From the NCBI GenBank assembly GCA_002778195.1, contig PCDI01000013.1:62001-126000 (forward strand): DNA of 64,000 bases, given 5' to 3'. Shown here piece after piece: positions 22,241 to 33,000 of this stretch. Under the pieces are notes generated by a model that saw only the letters and a list, made by a program, of their open reading frames with translations, was not told the origin of the DNA and made no database searches. The stretch's first letter is position 1. Each line of letters starts with the position of its first letter. The translations under genes and the position numbers were made by a program. This DNA is from Raffaelea ambrosiae. Its lineage: Eukaryota; Ascomycota; Sordariomycetes; Ophiostomatales; Ophiostomataceae.

Positions 22241-24942
22241 TGGCTCCCGTGGCTGGCGCTTCCCCGGCCAGCGTCCAGGCCGACGCTCCCGCCGCGCAGA
22301 ATCCCCTGCACGAGCCCACACAGCGCACCCGGATACTTGCTGGCGGCCACGGCCCGCACTTCGGCGATGGACGGGGTCCCGCTGAGCATGCCGATCCACA
22401 GATGGCCCGGAGCCGGATACGTCGACAACGGATGGAGGCGGAAGTAGGCGGCAAACTGCTGCGGCGGTGGCGGCGGCGGCGGCGGCGGAAACACAGACGA
22501 GTCTGCAAACGACGAGACAAAGTGGTGCGGGCTGACAAACACGGCGGCTGCTGCTGCCGCGGCCGCGGCCGGGGAGAGAAGATACGACGTCTGCAGATGG
22601 TGGTGCGGCGCTGTGAGCGGCGAGCCGCCCATGTGGGTGGTGGCATGGAGCCTCGGGTCGAGACGTGGATCGAGACGCGCACCGACCTGCGCCTCCAGGG
22701 CATGCTGCATCGCCGGCAGTTGGGCTGCCTCCAGCTGGGCTGCCTCCAGTTGTGCCTGGTGCAGCTGTGCATGGAGCTGGGGGCCGAGAGTGAGGTGGTC
22801 CGGCAGATGGTCCTGCAAGGGGTCCGGCAAGGGGTCCGGCAAGTGGTCCGGCAGATGGTCCGGCAGATGGTCCGGCAGGTGGTCCGGTAGGTCGTGCACG
22901 GTGGAATACGTCGACAGCGGCGTCCGCGGCAGAGACTGCACGGACGGCGACATCTGCGAGTGCGGGTGGCTGAGGCCTGGCGAAGCCGACACCAGCAGGG
23001 ACGGCAGCGGAGACATCCCGACTGCCTGCTGCGGCAGTACGTAGCTGGCCATGGTGTTGGCGGCCATGGGAGCCATGTCCACAGCGCCCTGGTCGACCTC
23101 CTCCACCGCAGACTCTTCGGCCTCCTCCCCGGCCTCGCCGTCCTCGCCGGCCTCGCCGTCCTCGCCGTCCTCGGCCCGTTCCGCGCTCTCTTCTTCGTAT
23201 CGGTCTTCGTATTGGTTGTCGGCATCGCTGCCCTCGTCTCTGGTCGTTGCCTTGTTGATTTCGTCATCCACAGACACCGATTGCCTCTCCCCCGGCATGC
23301 CCTGTGAGACGGCAGCATCCGTGCTGACAACCGTCCCACCTGGTGTAGAAGATGCACGGCACGCCCTGGCCGCCGCCGCCTCCGCTGCTGCCGCTGCTGG
23401 TCTCGCCATGGGCGTGTCGTCGCTCTCGCCCGTCTGGGCCCGCTGCTTCCGCTGCCGCCGTGTCTGGTCGCGCCAGCGCTTGACCACGTCGCGTGCCAGC
23501 GCCTCCACAGCCCGTAGTTTGGATGCCCGCCCGGCGTTGTCTTGGCTGCCCGCGGCGGTACCGTTTCCGTTTCCGTTGCTGCTGCTGCCCGTGTTGTTGC
23601 CCAGAACCCCCTGCAGCAGCGGGCACTGCTCCAGCCACCGCCGCTGCAGCGTCTGCCAGTGCTCTGGCCCGGCCTCCAGCTTGCTCGTGAAGTGGTCTGC
23701 CCGCAGCACCTCGTACAGCGCCGTCCGGATGTCCCGGCACTGCAGCGGGTTCACGCCCAGCGTGTTCTTGGCCTCGGCGAGCGTCATCCGCCGGTCCGAG
23801 AGGCGCGCACGCTTGGCCACGTCCGTGCAGAGGACGTCCAGGGCGAGCTTGGCCAGGCCGCTCTGGTCTTCTGATTCCCCTGTGCCGCCGGGCCCGCCTG
23901 CGGGCCCGCCTACAGGCCCGCCTACAGGCCCTCTTCCGGGGTCGTCTGGGGGTTCTCCCCCCACCCCACCCCCCAGGACCGCCTGCAGATGCGGCGTCGA
24001 CTGCACGAGCCGCTCTTTGACGGCTTCCCAGGCGGCCGGCCCTGCCTGCGACTTCTTGACGACCCCCGCGTCGGCACAGATCTGCTGGAACCGCTGCCGG
24101 ATCTGGTGGTAGAGCGCTGCCGTCTCGGGCGTCGAGGCCGACAGGCCCAGAATCGCCTTGCTCTCGTCGACGGTCGTTTCCGAGGGGAACCGCGGCGGGC
24201 CGGGCGGATCGGGCGGCAGGCCAGCCCAGGTGCGCGTGTGGCGGCGTCGTTTGCGCGTGGCCAGCCGGGCGGCGGACTCGGCCTGGCGTCGCTGGAGGCG
24301 TTCGGACTGGGAGGGAGGCGATGCCGTGGTTTCTCGCAGGGCCGCTTCTTTGGCATTGTCGGCCATGCTGCTTTTTTCACGATGTTTCTGCTGCTGCTGC
24401 TGCTGCTGTCCTTTCTGCATGTCCTCCTTGTCTTGTCTGCCATCCTCCTCCTCCTCCTCCTCCTCCTCCTCTTCCTCTTCCCCATCCTCTTCCTCCTCCT
24501 CTAGTGGCTCCGTCTGGCCTCCTGCCTCCTCTTCGTCTGGCTCTCGTTTCTGCCCACCACCACCACCACCACCACCAACACTTCTTCCTCTTCCTCCTCC
24601 GGCGCTGGGCCCTCGCAGCAGCCACCGGTTCCGCGTCCGCAGACGCATCAGCTGCCGCAGCCGGATGTCGAATCCCTCCGCGTGCAGGGCCGCCAGCATC
24701 TCCCGCTGCGGCAGGTTGCGCGCCCACAGCTCGTGCACGCGCCGGACCAGCTCGGCGTCCTGATGGGCCGGGATCTGCTTGGGCGGGAAGTTCCACTGGC
24801 GGAAATGCGTCTGGAAGGCTCGCTTACTGGGCGCAAACTCGTGGTGTACGCGCATGTAGTCCATAATGTCCTCGAGCGACTTGCGCTCGTGGATGTAGAG
24901 GTCGTAGCATGTCTGCCGGTGGGACTCCCAGTCGTACGCCAT
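21922..24942 (-). CDS. large Clr5-domain protein, 1,006 aa
   Basis: This is one uninterrupted exon from the ATG at 24942. Residues about 1-58 form a Clr5 domain (DWESHRQTCYDLYIHERKSL; FAPSKRAFQTHFRQWNFPPK), a small helical domain found at the N-terminus of many fungal nuclear proteins and named after a fission-yeast silencing factor. A second helical block (about 62-110) is followed by acidic Glu runs and basic segments (KRRRHTRTW). Two or three similar helical blocks follow at about 240-310 and 355-420 (TVDESKAILGLS... and TLAEAKNTLGVNPLQ...). They look like internal duplicates of one about 70-aa unit. Then come DHLPD repeats (about 685-718), Gln/Ala/Pro tracts and a Gly run (about 900-918). 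A conserved-looking patch (TPSIAEVRAVAASKYPGALC) lies near residue 860. DNA binding or chromatin function is inference from Clr5. The length is unusual for the family. Confidence 0.85.
22186..22242 (-). repeat. trinucleotide run encoding poly-Gly
   Basis: A (CCA)n/(CCG)n run on the plus strand encodes about 19 consecutive Gly in the Clr5-domain protein. Confidence 0.9.
22787..22891 (-). repeat. coding tandem repeat DHLPD
   Basis: Units of about 12 nt (GGTCCGGCAGAT and variants on the plus strand) repeat about eight times and encode DHLP/DPLP units in the Clr5-domain protein. Confidence 0.9.
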
Positions 24943-25524
24943 GGCGGCCGTCTTCTCGGCACTGTTTCTTCTGCTCCTGCCCCTGCTGCTGTCGGTGTTG
25001 CTGCCGCTGCTCGGGAGGGAGGAGGTTGGTCAAGTCGCACATCGTCACAGCTGCTACCAGGAACGTGCAAAAAAAAGGGGGGGAAAGAGAGAAAAGAAAT
25101 AAAAGAGAAACCGAAACAGTGTTGGAGGGGAGCAGGAGGGTTGAAGCCTAAAAACAGTTGCGTTGTCGAGTGCCGGAAAAAGAGATCTCGGTCAGCAAAG
25201 TGGCAAAAGCTCATGGGGAGCCTTGTTTTGGTTTGTTTTGGCCACCCCGCGTTTTTTTTACGGATGCGCCTCGCCTAAATAACATCGCGCTTCCAGTTCG
25301 CCACATGATCACGTGCACCAGCCTTGGTGCCGACAAGTTAAGAGGCGCGGGTTCTTCAAAATCATCCTCCTTGATAGCAGTTGAGACTACGACTGTTCGT
25401 AACTGCAATAACTTGTTCTAGTTGTTCGCTTTGGCACCATCCCGACCCAAATCCAGAAACTGATTTTTTTTCCAAAGAGAAAAAAAAAGAAAAAAAAAAA
25501 AAGAAAAAACCTGCAGCTATATCA
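24943..25524. promoter_or_regulatory. promoter region of the Clr5-domain gene
   Basis: The Clr5-domain gene is read leftwards from 24942, so its promoter and leader lie here. The amidase 3' UTR enters from the right. CAG/CTG-rich sequence lies just upstream of the start, and A-rich homopolymer tracts at 25460-25507 directly follow the amidase stop. Confidence 0.5.
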
Positions 25525-27639
25525 TTACGACTCTTCATCGACAGGCTTGGCCGACGAACCCGCCTTCTCCTTGGCCAGCGACACCACGTCAACCCATTTG
25601 GTCGGCCGCAGACGGCCCCCGGAATACACATCGTGGAGATATGTCTCCGACTGCGCTGCCCATGCCAGTAGCTGTTCTTCCGCGCCCCACTCGCCCATGG
25701 CCAGCACGCCCATCGGCACGCGCCCTTCGCCCTGTTCAGGGTCCGCATAGCCCATCGGGCAGCTCACAGACGGGCAACCGACCGTGTTCGCCAGCCACAC
25801 GTACATCATAGCCCGCAGCGTGATGTTGCCATCAGTGAAGCCGTACTTGTCGTCACCGGGCGTCTTCTTCCACCCAGCAAAGGGCGTGGTCGGCGTCACA
25901 ATAAGCAGGCCCGGATACGTCTCGTAGAGATGAGCAATGTGGCGCATCAGGACCGTGCGCATCTGGCCAAACTTGAGATAGTCGACCGCAGAGGCATGCT
26001 GGGATATGCTCATCAGAATGCGGTTGGGCGTGTTGAGCAGTGCCGGCCACTTGTCCGGCTCGGGAATGGTGCGGTCGCGTGCCTTGTCGAGGCCCTCGGC
26101 CAGACAGGTCGACGCATGTGCTGCCTGGCCCTGGCTCAGGTACGGGATCTGGATGTCCACCACCTTGTAGCCAAGCTGGTTCTCGTAGTAGTCAACTATC
26201 TGTTTAAAGTGGTCCAGAACCACGGGATCGGACCGGTTGACCCATTCGCGCGGGATGCCGATGATCTTCTTCGCCGTGGGAGCAGGCGGCAGAGACACGG
26301 CAAACTTGCCCTGGACTTCGTCCTCCGGGTCCACCTGAGCCACAGTGCGGTAAGCCGCCGTCAGATCCGCCACGGTGCCGGCCATGGGGCCGACAATGCA
26401 CATGCTTGTGTCCATCACCACGGTGCGATCATGCGTGGTCTTCAGGCCGTAGACACCGTTGAAAGACGGCGGGATCCGCACGCTGCCTCCAGAATCTGTG
26501 CCCAGTGCAATGGGGATCAGGCCTGCACCCAGCGAAGAGCCCGCCCCCGACGAAGAGCCGCCGGGGAAGTAGGAAGTGTTGAACCAGTTCACTGGTGTGC
26601 CTGTCGAAGGCTTCACGCGACGTCAGTTAATCGCTTTTTTTCTTTCTTTTTTTTCTTGTTTCTTTTTGTTTATAGCGGCCCTCAAGCCCAAGACAAAAAC
26701 GAAAAGTACGTAAAGTACGCAGAAGCCGTGTCGTCGAGCAGTGAGACTTACATTGCACCCGGTCGTGTCCATGCCCAACTCATGCATGTTGTTCTGGGCC
26801 ACCATAAGACCGCCAGCCTCCAGCATCTTTAGCACCGGCCAGGCTGACTCCTCGGCTGGCATCCGCAGGCACGGGTAGCGTTTGCCGAACGCCTCATCGC
26901 CCGGGCGGGTGTTCAGGCCAGTCGTGGACACGTAGCCTTCCACATCAATGTCACACTTGACAGTAAACGGCACGCCATCTAGCAGGCCCAGCGGCTTGCC
27001 GGCCGCCCAACGCTCCGTCGACTGGCGTGCTGCCTCACGAACAGGCTCGACATGTGTGGTGATGAAGGCCGCCTCGTAGGGCGAGTTCTGACCGCGCTGG
27101 ACCAGAGGCAGCAGAGCCTCTAGGACATCGAGAGGCGTGGCTACGCCTGATCTGTAGAGGGCATGGTAGTCCGCAGCAGAGTAGTAGCGGCCTGTCTTTC
27201 CAACATGCTGCGGCTCCACGAGGTCCTTGCCAAAGGGAAGGGTTCCCTTGGCCGTTGCTGCCTCGGCCTCGGGCCCGGAGGCAATGGGAATCACCCTGGG
27301 CTGCAAGAACGCGTGAGCACAAGCCAGGATGCAGAGCGTCTTGAAAGCTTAAGCCGGATATACCTTTAACGTAGCCACCTCATTTTCCAGGCCCTGCACG
27401 TACTTCACGTTGCCAAAACCGGTAGTGTTCCATAGGTATCGGTTGATGAAGCCAACATTGGTGACTCTGGAGATCGTCAACGTTCTGTTCTGGAGATGCC
27501 CGGGAGACAGTACTCACAACGCCGACGCTATCACAAGAGGCACTCCTCTCAGGGAAGGGTTGACGTCCTCCTTCCACGTGTAAGAGAGGTCGTCGGCCTC
27601 CTTGGGCTGCGGGTAGTCGTAGAACGGACGGGCAGCCAT
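25525..27639 (-). CDS. amidase-signature family hydrolase, 619 aa, four exons
   Basis: It hydrolyses an amide bond; the substrate is unknown. Exons are 27639-27518, 27466-27364, 27300-26752 and 26610-25525, joined in phases 2, 0 and 0. The introns have GTGAGT, GTATAT and GTAAGT donors. The Ser-cisSer-Lys triad is visible: Lys190 in GVPFTVKCDID, the cis-Ser in GGSSSG (275-280) and the nucleophile Ser301 in LGTDSGGSVRIP. The second-to-third exon join is at ...NEVATLK-PRVIPIAS.... Downstream elements such as YGLKTTHDRTVVMD and VGPMAGTVADL also fit. The last about 150 residues (CPSVSCPMGY; WGAEEQLLAWA) match the usual amidase end. There is no signal peptide or membrane segment, so a cytosolic enzyme is likely. 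Family members range from acetamidases to fatty-acid amide hydrolases and GatA; this one looks like a stand-alone fungal amidase. Confidence 0.93.
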
Positions 27640-28656
27640 TGTAGAAGCTCAGCTTGTGTTTGTTGAATGTGTAAAGCTCTGTTCAGAAATCACAGGGAGG
27701 GGTCCTCTCCTTTCATTTATGCTGGCTGCAGAAGAGCAGATACTGTCCTGTCTGACGTTGCCTTGGATTCGTTGGCCTTGGATTCGTTGGATTGGTATTC
27801 CGCCCTAACCAAGAACGATTCTAATCTCATCGTCGGCAGGAGCGAGCTGCTGAGGGGTAGCCACACCGTAGTGTTAACTACTACTTTGTATGTAAGCTCA
27901 GTTAGCGGAGCTAGTTTAGCCTACATGGTGTAGTGAGACTGGGCGGCGCACCGACGTTGATTGGCCCTGTGCAATCTAACTTTCGGACTCCGAGAACAAG
28001 ATTTATTAGGGCACAAGATACCAACATTGCCGGTACTGCATTGAGACATAGAAGAGGAAGGGCAAGTTTCGAAACGACACAACAGGCAAGGTAGATGGCT
28101 AGATGGCTACCCAAACTTTTTAGGTCTTTGTGCGCATAGGTTCAAATTGCAACTGAAAAAGAGTCTGCTGGCTGAAATTCCATTGATATAAATGCGAAGG
28201 GTGTCAAATCCAGAATCGAAGCTTGAAAAGTCCAAAGATAACCAGCTATAACCTAGCAGAGTGAAAACAAACGAGGCAAAAATAAAATCAGATATAAACG
28301 TCGCAAAGAAAAAAGTCGCAAATAAAACCCAATACCAGTCCATAGCACGTAAAACGCCTTCCGTTGTCCTTTCTTACGCCTATATGTGTTCTGTTTCCCA
28401 ATTGGTGAGGGTGGAGCCTCGAAACCTAAACAAAGAAAAAAAGAAATCCCAAGATGCAAATGTCATGAAAAGATGATCATGTCGTCATAAACGGAAAGAA
28501 GGAGGCACACTTGAGCGTATGTCAAGTGCGCGTATGTGGCGAGAAAATGCCGAGATCGGGCAAGTTGTTCCTATAGCAGAGGTTTGCCCCAAGGCGTAGG
28601 TAGATGGACGAGACATGGTGGGTTCACTCGCGCTTTTGTCTGCTGAGAAGGCGATC
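27640..28656. other. intergenic region, amidase promoter side
   Basis: It lies between the amidase start (27639) and the end of the next minus-strand gene (28657). The amidase promoter is expected near 27640-28000. There is a direct repeat of CCTTGGATTCGTTGG at 27763-27791. No gene is seen. Confidence 0.55.
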
Positions 28657-30075
28657 CTATTTCCGTCCCAGTCGGAAAAGACGCGTGCGAAGCCACAGGA
28701 TGAATCCTGTCCAGTAGCCGTGTGTCTTGTGCTTCGTCGTGTTGCTACGGCGAGCATTCTTGAACGCGACGGTGTCCACCCCTGTGCCGAAGTTGGGCTC
28801 CATGCCGCCAGGCACGCTGTCGTAGTTGCTGCTCTTGAACGCCATCGGCTTCTCACTCATCTCTGGAACTCGACGGCTGTACCTGCCATTTTCTTGACTC
28901 GGACCGCTGTCCTCGCTAATCGCGTTGGCTGTTGGTGTTGTTCTGCGCGAGAGAGAAGGCCTAGCACCGTCGCTTGAGCTGTTCTTGCGGAGCTGTGCTG
29001 CAGCCTGCCGCTCTATCTCTTTTGCCTCCTTGTGATCGCGGCGCTCACGCTTTCGAAGCATCTCGCGGTCGTGCTTCTCCGCCTTGATGCGTTCGCGCTC
29101 TTCGAACTTTCGCCGGGCCTCGCGAATTTGGTCCGCCCGTGCCCCCGAGTCCAGTTCAGAGCGCGAGCGAAGTCTAGGGAACCCAACACCCTCGAGAGAA
29201 CTGCGAAGTGGCGACAGAGGTGCACCGGCGCTGGTAGCAGTCATGGTGTTTGTCTGGTTTGCAGAGGAGCTGAACGCCGACCCGACACCAGTTCCAATCG
29301 AGGCCGGGGAGTCGAGTGTCGTTGTGGTGCCACCCAGAGAGCTGAGATGTAGGTCGGAATGAGAAAGGCTGGAAGAAAGGCTGCTGCCACCATGGGCGCG
29401 ACGTACGGCAGACCCGCTCGGGATCGCACGGCCAGTGTTTATACGCAGTGACGGAGCAGCCGTGATGTCGCTGTAAGATGAGGCTCGCTGGCTGGCCAGC
29501 GACGGACGCCGCACGCTAGATTGTGACATAGATGCAGTATGGCTATGGTGGTGGCGGCGCGTCGGCAGAGATCCGGCCGGGTACTCGTCGTCGTCCTCCG
29601 TCTCCGTAATAGTAGGCGAATAGTCGCGAGTGCTGCTTGCAGCCATGTTGCTGAAAGCAGTGCTTGTATCGATGGACGCGGCCGGGTTGCCATAGATCAA
29701 AGGCGGAGTGTGCGTCTGCGGCATCTGCTGGAACGGGTGGACAAATGTGCTACTGCGGCCTCCGCCGCCACTGCCACTTGTAGCAACAGAAATGTGGGAG
29801 GTGCCGCTCGACGTGCGCCCGTGTTGAAACCGTGATTTCCCAGGCAGTGCCGGGCTTTCGTTGAAAGCGAAGCTCACATCTCGCACAGACCGACCGTTGC
29901 TGGCAGACTCATAGCCGGAAGCCGACCCGCTAATTCCAGGGGCCTGCTGTTCCTCCCACGGCCGGTCCAGGTCGAGCGAATTCTTCTCGGAGTGTGACAG
30001 CTTCTTCAATATTGGCTTCACCATTTTCCCCTTGTGTTTGGTGAGTTTGTTATGTTGTGCGGTGCTCGAGTCCAT
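28657..30075 (-). CDS. conserved Ser-rich coiled-coil protein, 472 aa
   Basis: This is a single exon. The open frame extends upstream, but only from a GTG, so I take the first ATG at 30075 (MDSSTAQHNKLTKHKG). A second Met at residue 18 (MVKPILKKLSHSEKNSLDLD) begins the block that looks most conserved and could be the true start. The protein is Ser/Thr-rich and mostly disordered. It has RRPSLASQRASS-type sites that resemble basophilic kinase targets, and a charged coiled coil at about residues 310-365 (Arg/Glu/Lys-rich: REARRKFEERERIKAEKHDR). The C-terminus carries YWTGFILWLRTRLFRLG, an amphipathic or weakly membrane-associating tail. The function is unknown. Pezizomycotina have proteins with this N-terminal start and a central coiled coil, from memory. 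Confidence 0.85.
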   Translation of the reverse strand: MDSSTAQHNKLTKHKGKMVKPILKKLSHSEKNSLDLDRPWEEQQAPGISGSASGYESASNGRSVRDVSFAFNESPALPGKSRFQHGRTSSGTSHISVATSGSGGGGRSSTFVHPFQQMPQTHTPPLIYGNPAASIDTSTAFSNMAASSTRDYSPTITETEDDDEYPAGSLPTRRHHHSHTASMSQSSVRRPSLASQRASSYSDITAAPSLRINTGRAIPSGSAVRRAHGGSSLSSSLSHSDLHLSSLGGTTTTLDSPASIGTGVGSAFSSSANQTNTMTATSAGAPLSPLRSSLEGVGFPRLRSRSELDSGARADQIREARRKFEERERIKAEKHDREMLRKRERRDHKEAKEIERQAAAQLRKNSSSDGARPSLSRRTTPTANAISEDSGPSQENGRYSRRVPEMSEKPMAFKSSNYDSVPGGMEPNFGTGVDTVAFKNARRSNTTKHKTHGYWTGFILWLRTRLFRLGRK

Positions 30076-33000
30076 GGCGAACAAAGCAGAGGTGGATAGT
30101 CGAAGACGGAAGACGAGGAAACGGGATCGATCGAAAGGGTGTAGAGGTGGTAATAATAACGAGCACACAGAAGTGTGCGAGGCTACCGCTGAGGGCGGTC
30201 GGCGCAAACTCGACAACCTCCTCACAAGCAGCTGGAGTAGCTAGAAGACCCTGACGACATAGGTGGAGACAGGTGTTTTCGTCGGATGCAGACAATAGCA
30301 ACGATCAACGGCACATAAACAGAGGGCAATGGGCGGGGCCGCGCAGCGGACGACAGGGCTGCCGGAAATGGCGCTTGATGGGGAATGCGATGTGTGGAAT
30401 GTGCGCTGTGTTGCTGCTGTTTTCGCTGTTTCGTTCTTTCGTTGTTTCACCTCTGTCAGTGTGCGATAGGTAAGTCGTCGTCGAAATGTTTCCCCCCACA
30501 GCGAGGAATGGACCCGCCGTTCGCGGTTGTTTTCAGTGACTGTGAACGACAAAACAACGTCTGCGCCGTATGCGTAGTCTCTGGGTGTCGATCACTGCGC
30601 AACGCACACTCGAGAGCGTGGCATCAAGGTCGTATTGTGTGCGGAGGGCAGAACGGGCGAGACACGAAGCTGTGCGGAGGGAGTCGAGGAGGCAGGTTGA
30701 GGAGGGGGGTAAGCGCTATATTCTGGGAGTGGTGGTCTCTAAGATGCGTCGCGAAGAGAAGCTGTGGGCTCAAGAGGAGAGGCGGCGAGGACGAGAAAAG
30801 GAGGAAAAATGAGATTTGGGAACGAGAAAAGGGCGAGAAAAGGGAGAAAAAGGCGGATGGCCAGAGGATGACGAAGAGGAAAGAGTTGGCAGGAAAATAG
30901 GAAACAGCACAACAAAGAGGAAGGAGCGAAGGGAAGGTGTGCAAGGATGCAAGGCTTACGAGTAAGGTGCAATTACGAGTGTTTTTGGAGGCGGTTCCAG
31001 GGCAATGGGCTCAGCACACAGTAGGGTGGTAGACAAAGGGCCAGTCGCCCAGAGACCGCGAGTTCGCCCTCAGCAGGATGGACAGGGAAGGTGGGGTGAG
31101 TGAGGAGACTGGTCGAGAAGGAAGGCGCGGCCCACACCACTACACGGCAGCAGTCCCCTCCTACTGGCCCGCTGGCCCGCACGCCTAACTGAATTGCTCG
31201 TTGACCGACGCTGGCCCAGCCAATCCGCTGCGCCCATCGCCGATGCAGCCTTCTCTAGTCAGCCTGTGTCCGGCGGATCCGAGGCTGATTGGAAGCGAAC
31301 GGGGGCGGCCGTGGCGCTTTGAATTGGCTAACAGTTGTGCTGTGGCAGAGGGCAGCAGCAGGCGCAGAGCGAAGGCAAACCAAGCAAATCCAGCAACGAG
31401 AGGTGGCATGTTCGTCTGGCTGGCCCCTACAGGCAGATACGACGGGTGCCTTGCGGCCAGGAAGCAAGGTCGTTCTTTCCTGATTCTGCTCACCTCTCTC
31501 TCCCGCATTTCTGAATTCGCAGAATGAGGTAGGAGCGGATGCCCATGTTCACTGCTAGTGCGGTGAGGATCGGTGGATACCACGCCAATAGTTCTCCACC
31601 ACCCTCGTGCTCGTTATCTTGTCTTGCATCGATCATGAGGTCCCAGCTTGCTGAATACCTGGCGTTCTTCTGCCTCATCCTTTCTTCTCCTCCTGCACAT
31701 TCCTGCCCCTCCCTGCCTGCTGCTTCCGTTTTCGATGCGAAACAACAATCTCGGTAGCATCCCTGAGAGGATTCTGATGCCCGTCATACCCGCGAACCTT
31801 GTACACTTCGGTTGTTTTACCTACATACACGTTTCGTTTCAACGGCTGCAGACAAAAGGTCCTGCCTAATCAAACGCCAACAGAGAGAGCAAGGTAAGAA
31901 CAAGGGAAAAAAGTGGCTCGCAATCACAAGCTAAAGAGATAAAGCCCTGGTGCGTGCTGGGCTTCCCCCGCCCAACCAGCTTCTCCACTCGAGTAGCTCT
32001 AGCAACAGGCCTCTGGGTTGCGCTATTGGCCATGCGCTCGTTGGCTGCAGGAACTGCCTGTCCAGTTCAAGCAAGTCGATGCACGACAACACGCATGTGT
32101 CCGACGGAAAGAACGGCACGGCCATGGGCCTTTTTACAGAGCGTTATGTAACTACGGCGCAACTTATTATCTTGCATGGAGCACCACGGCGGTATTATGG
32201 GCTGCTCCGAATGCCTCGCAAAGCATGTGGCTGACAGAGAAATCCAGCCCAACTAAGCATTTCAGTATCCGCCGGCTGCGCCGCCCTTACACGTCAGGTG
32301 GTCATCCTGTTTCGACGAGTGGTTGCAGCTCTGTTACATAGCACAATCTGCAACCCCGGCCGGTCAGGCGCCGTTTGCAAAATCGCCACGCAGCTCTATT
32401 TTTGCGCTGCCATGTGTCGACTGCTTGCTTGTGTGCCCACTGCCCGCTGCCTACCGTCGTCATGCTCGGCGCTGTAACCGTTGCCTGCGGAGGCTGTGTG
32501 GTGTCGCCCGGGCAGTGCCGTGTAGTGTCGTGCAGTGCCGTTCCTTTCCGGATCAAGAATGCAAGACCCGACGGCTGAGACAACGTCGCAAGATACCCAG
32601 TTTGTTGTCTCGGTCTTCCGTTTCTGCCTTGTATCTCAAAGCGCTTAGTTATCATTTTCACTCTGAGCTTTCACTTCGTTCTTGCCTTGCACCAACGTCA
32701 AGCTTGATGTCGTCAAAACCAGTCGGGCCTGGATGTCCAGTCTGCATGTCAGTTTGACCAGAAGACCGAAATTGGAACGTGCCCGTTACAGGTCGAAGAA
32801 CAAATGAAAGGCCACGGTAGATTCGCTTTTCTTTCACAGCGGGTAAGCTCATAACGGCCGGCTCGAAGAATTCAAGCGGCAACGCAAAGAAGTGTCGTGT
32901 TGTACTGTGAGATACATTTCCATAGAAGCTATAAATTTGACGGCGGTAAAAACAGAGTCTTCGGTGCTTGCATGTCTTCCTTTATTTTGGAAATGGTTAA

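Noticed and set aside
28657..30225. Longer N-terminus for the coiled-coil gene, starting at 30225
   Set aside because: That frame starts with GTG, and the added 50 residues look like antisense leader sequence. The ATG at 30075 is preferred.
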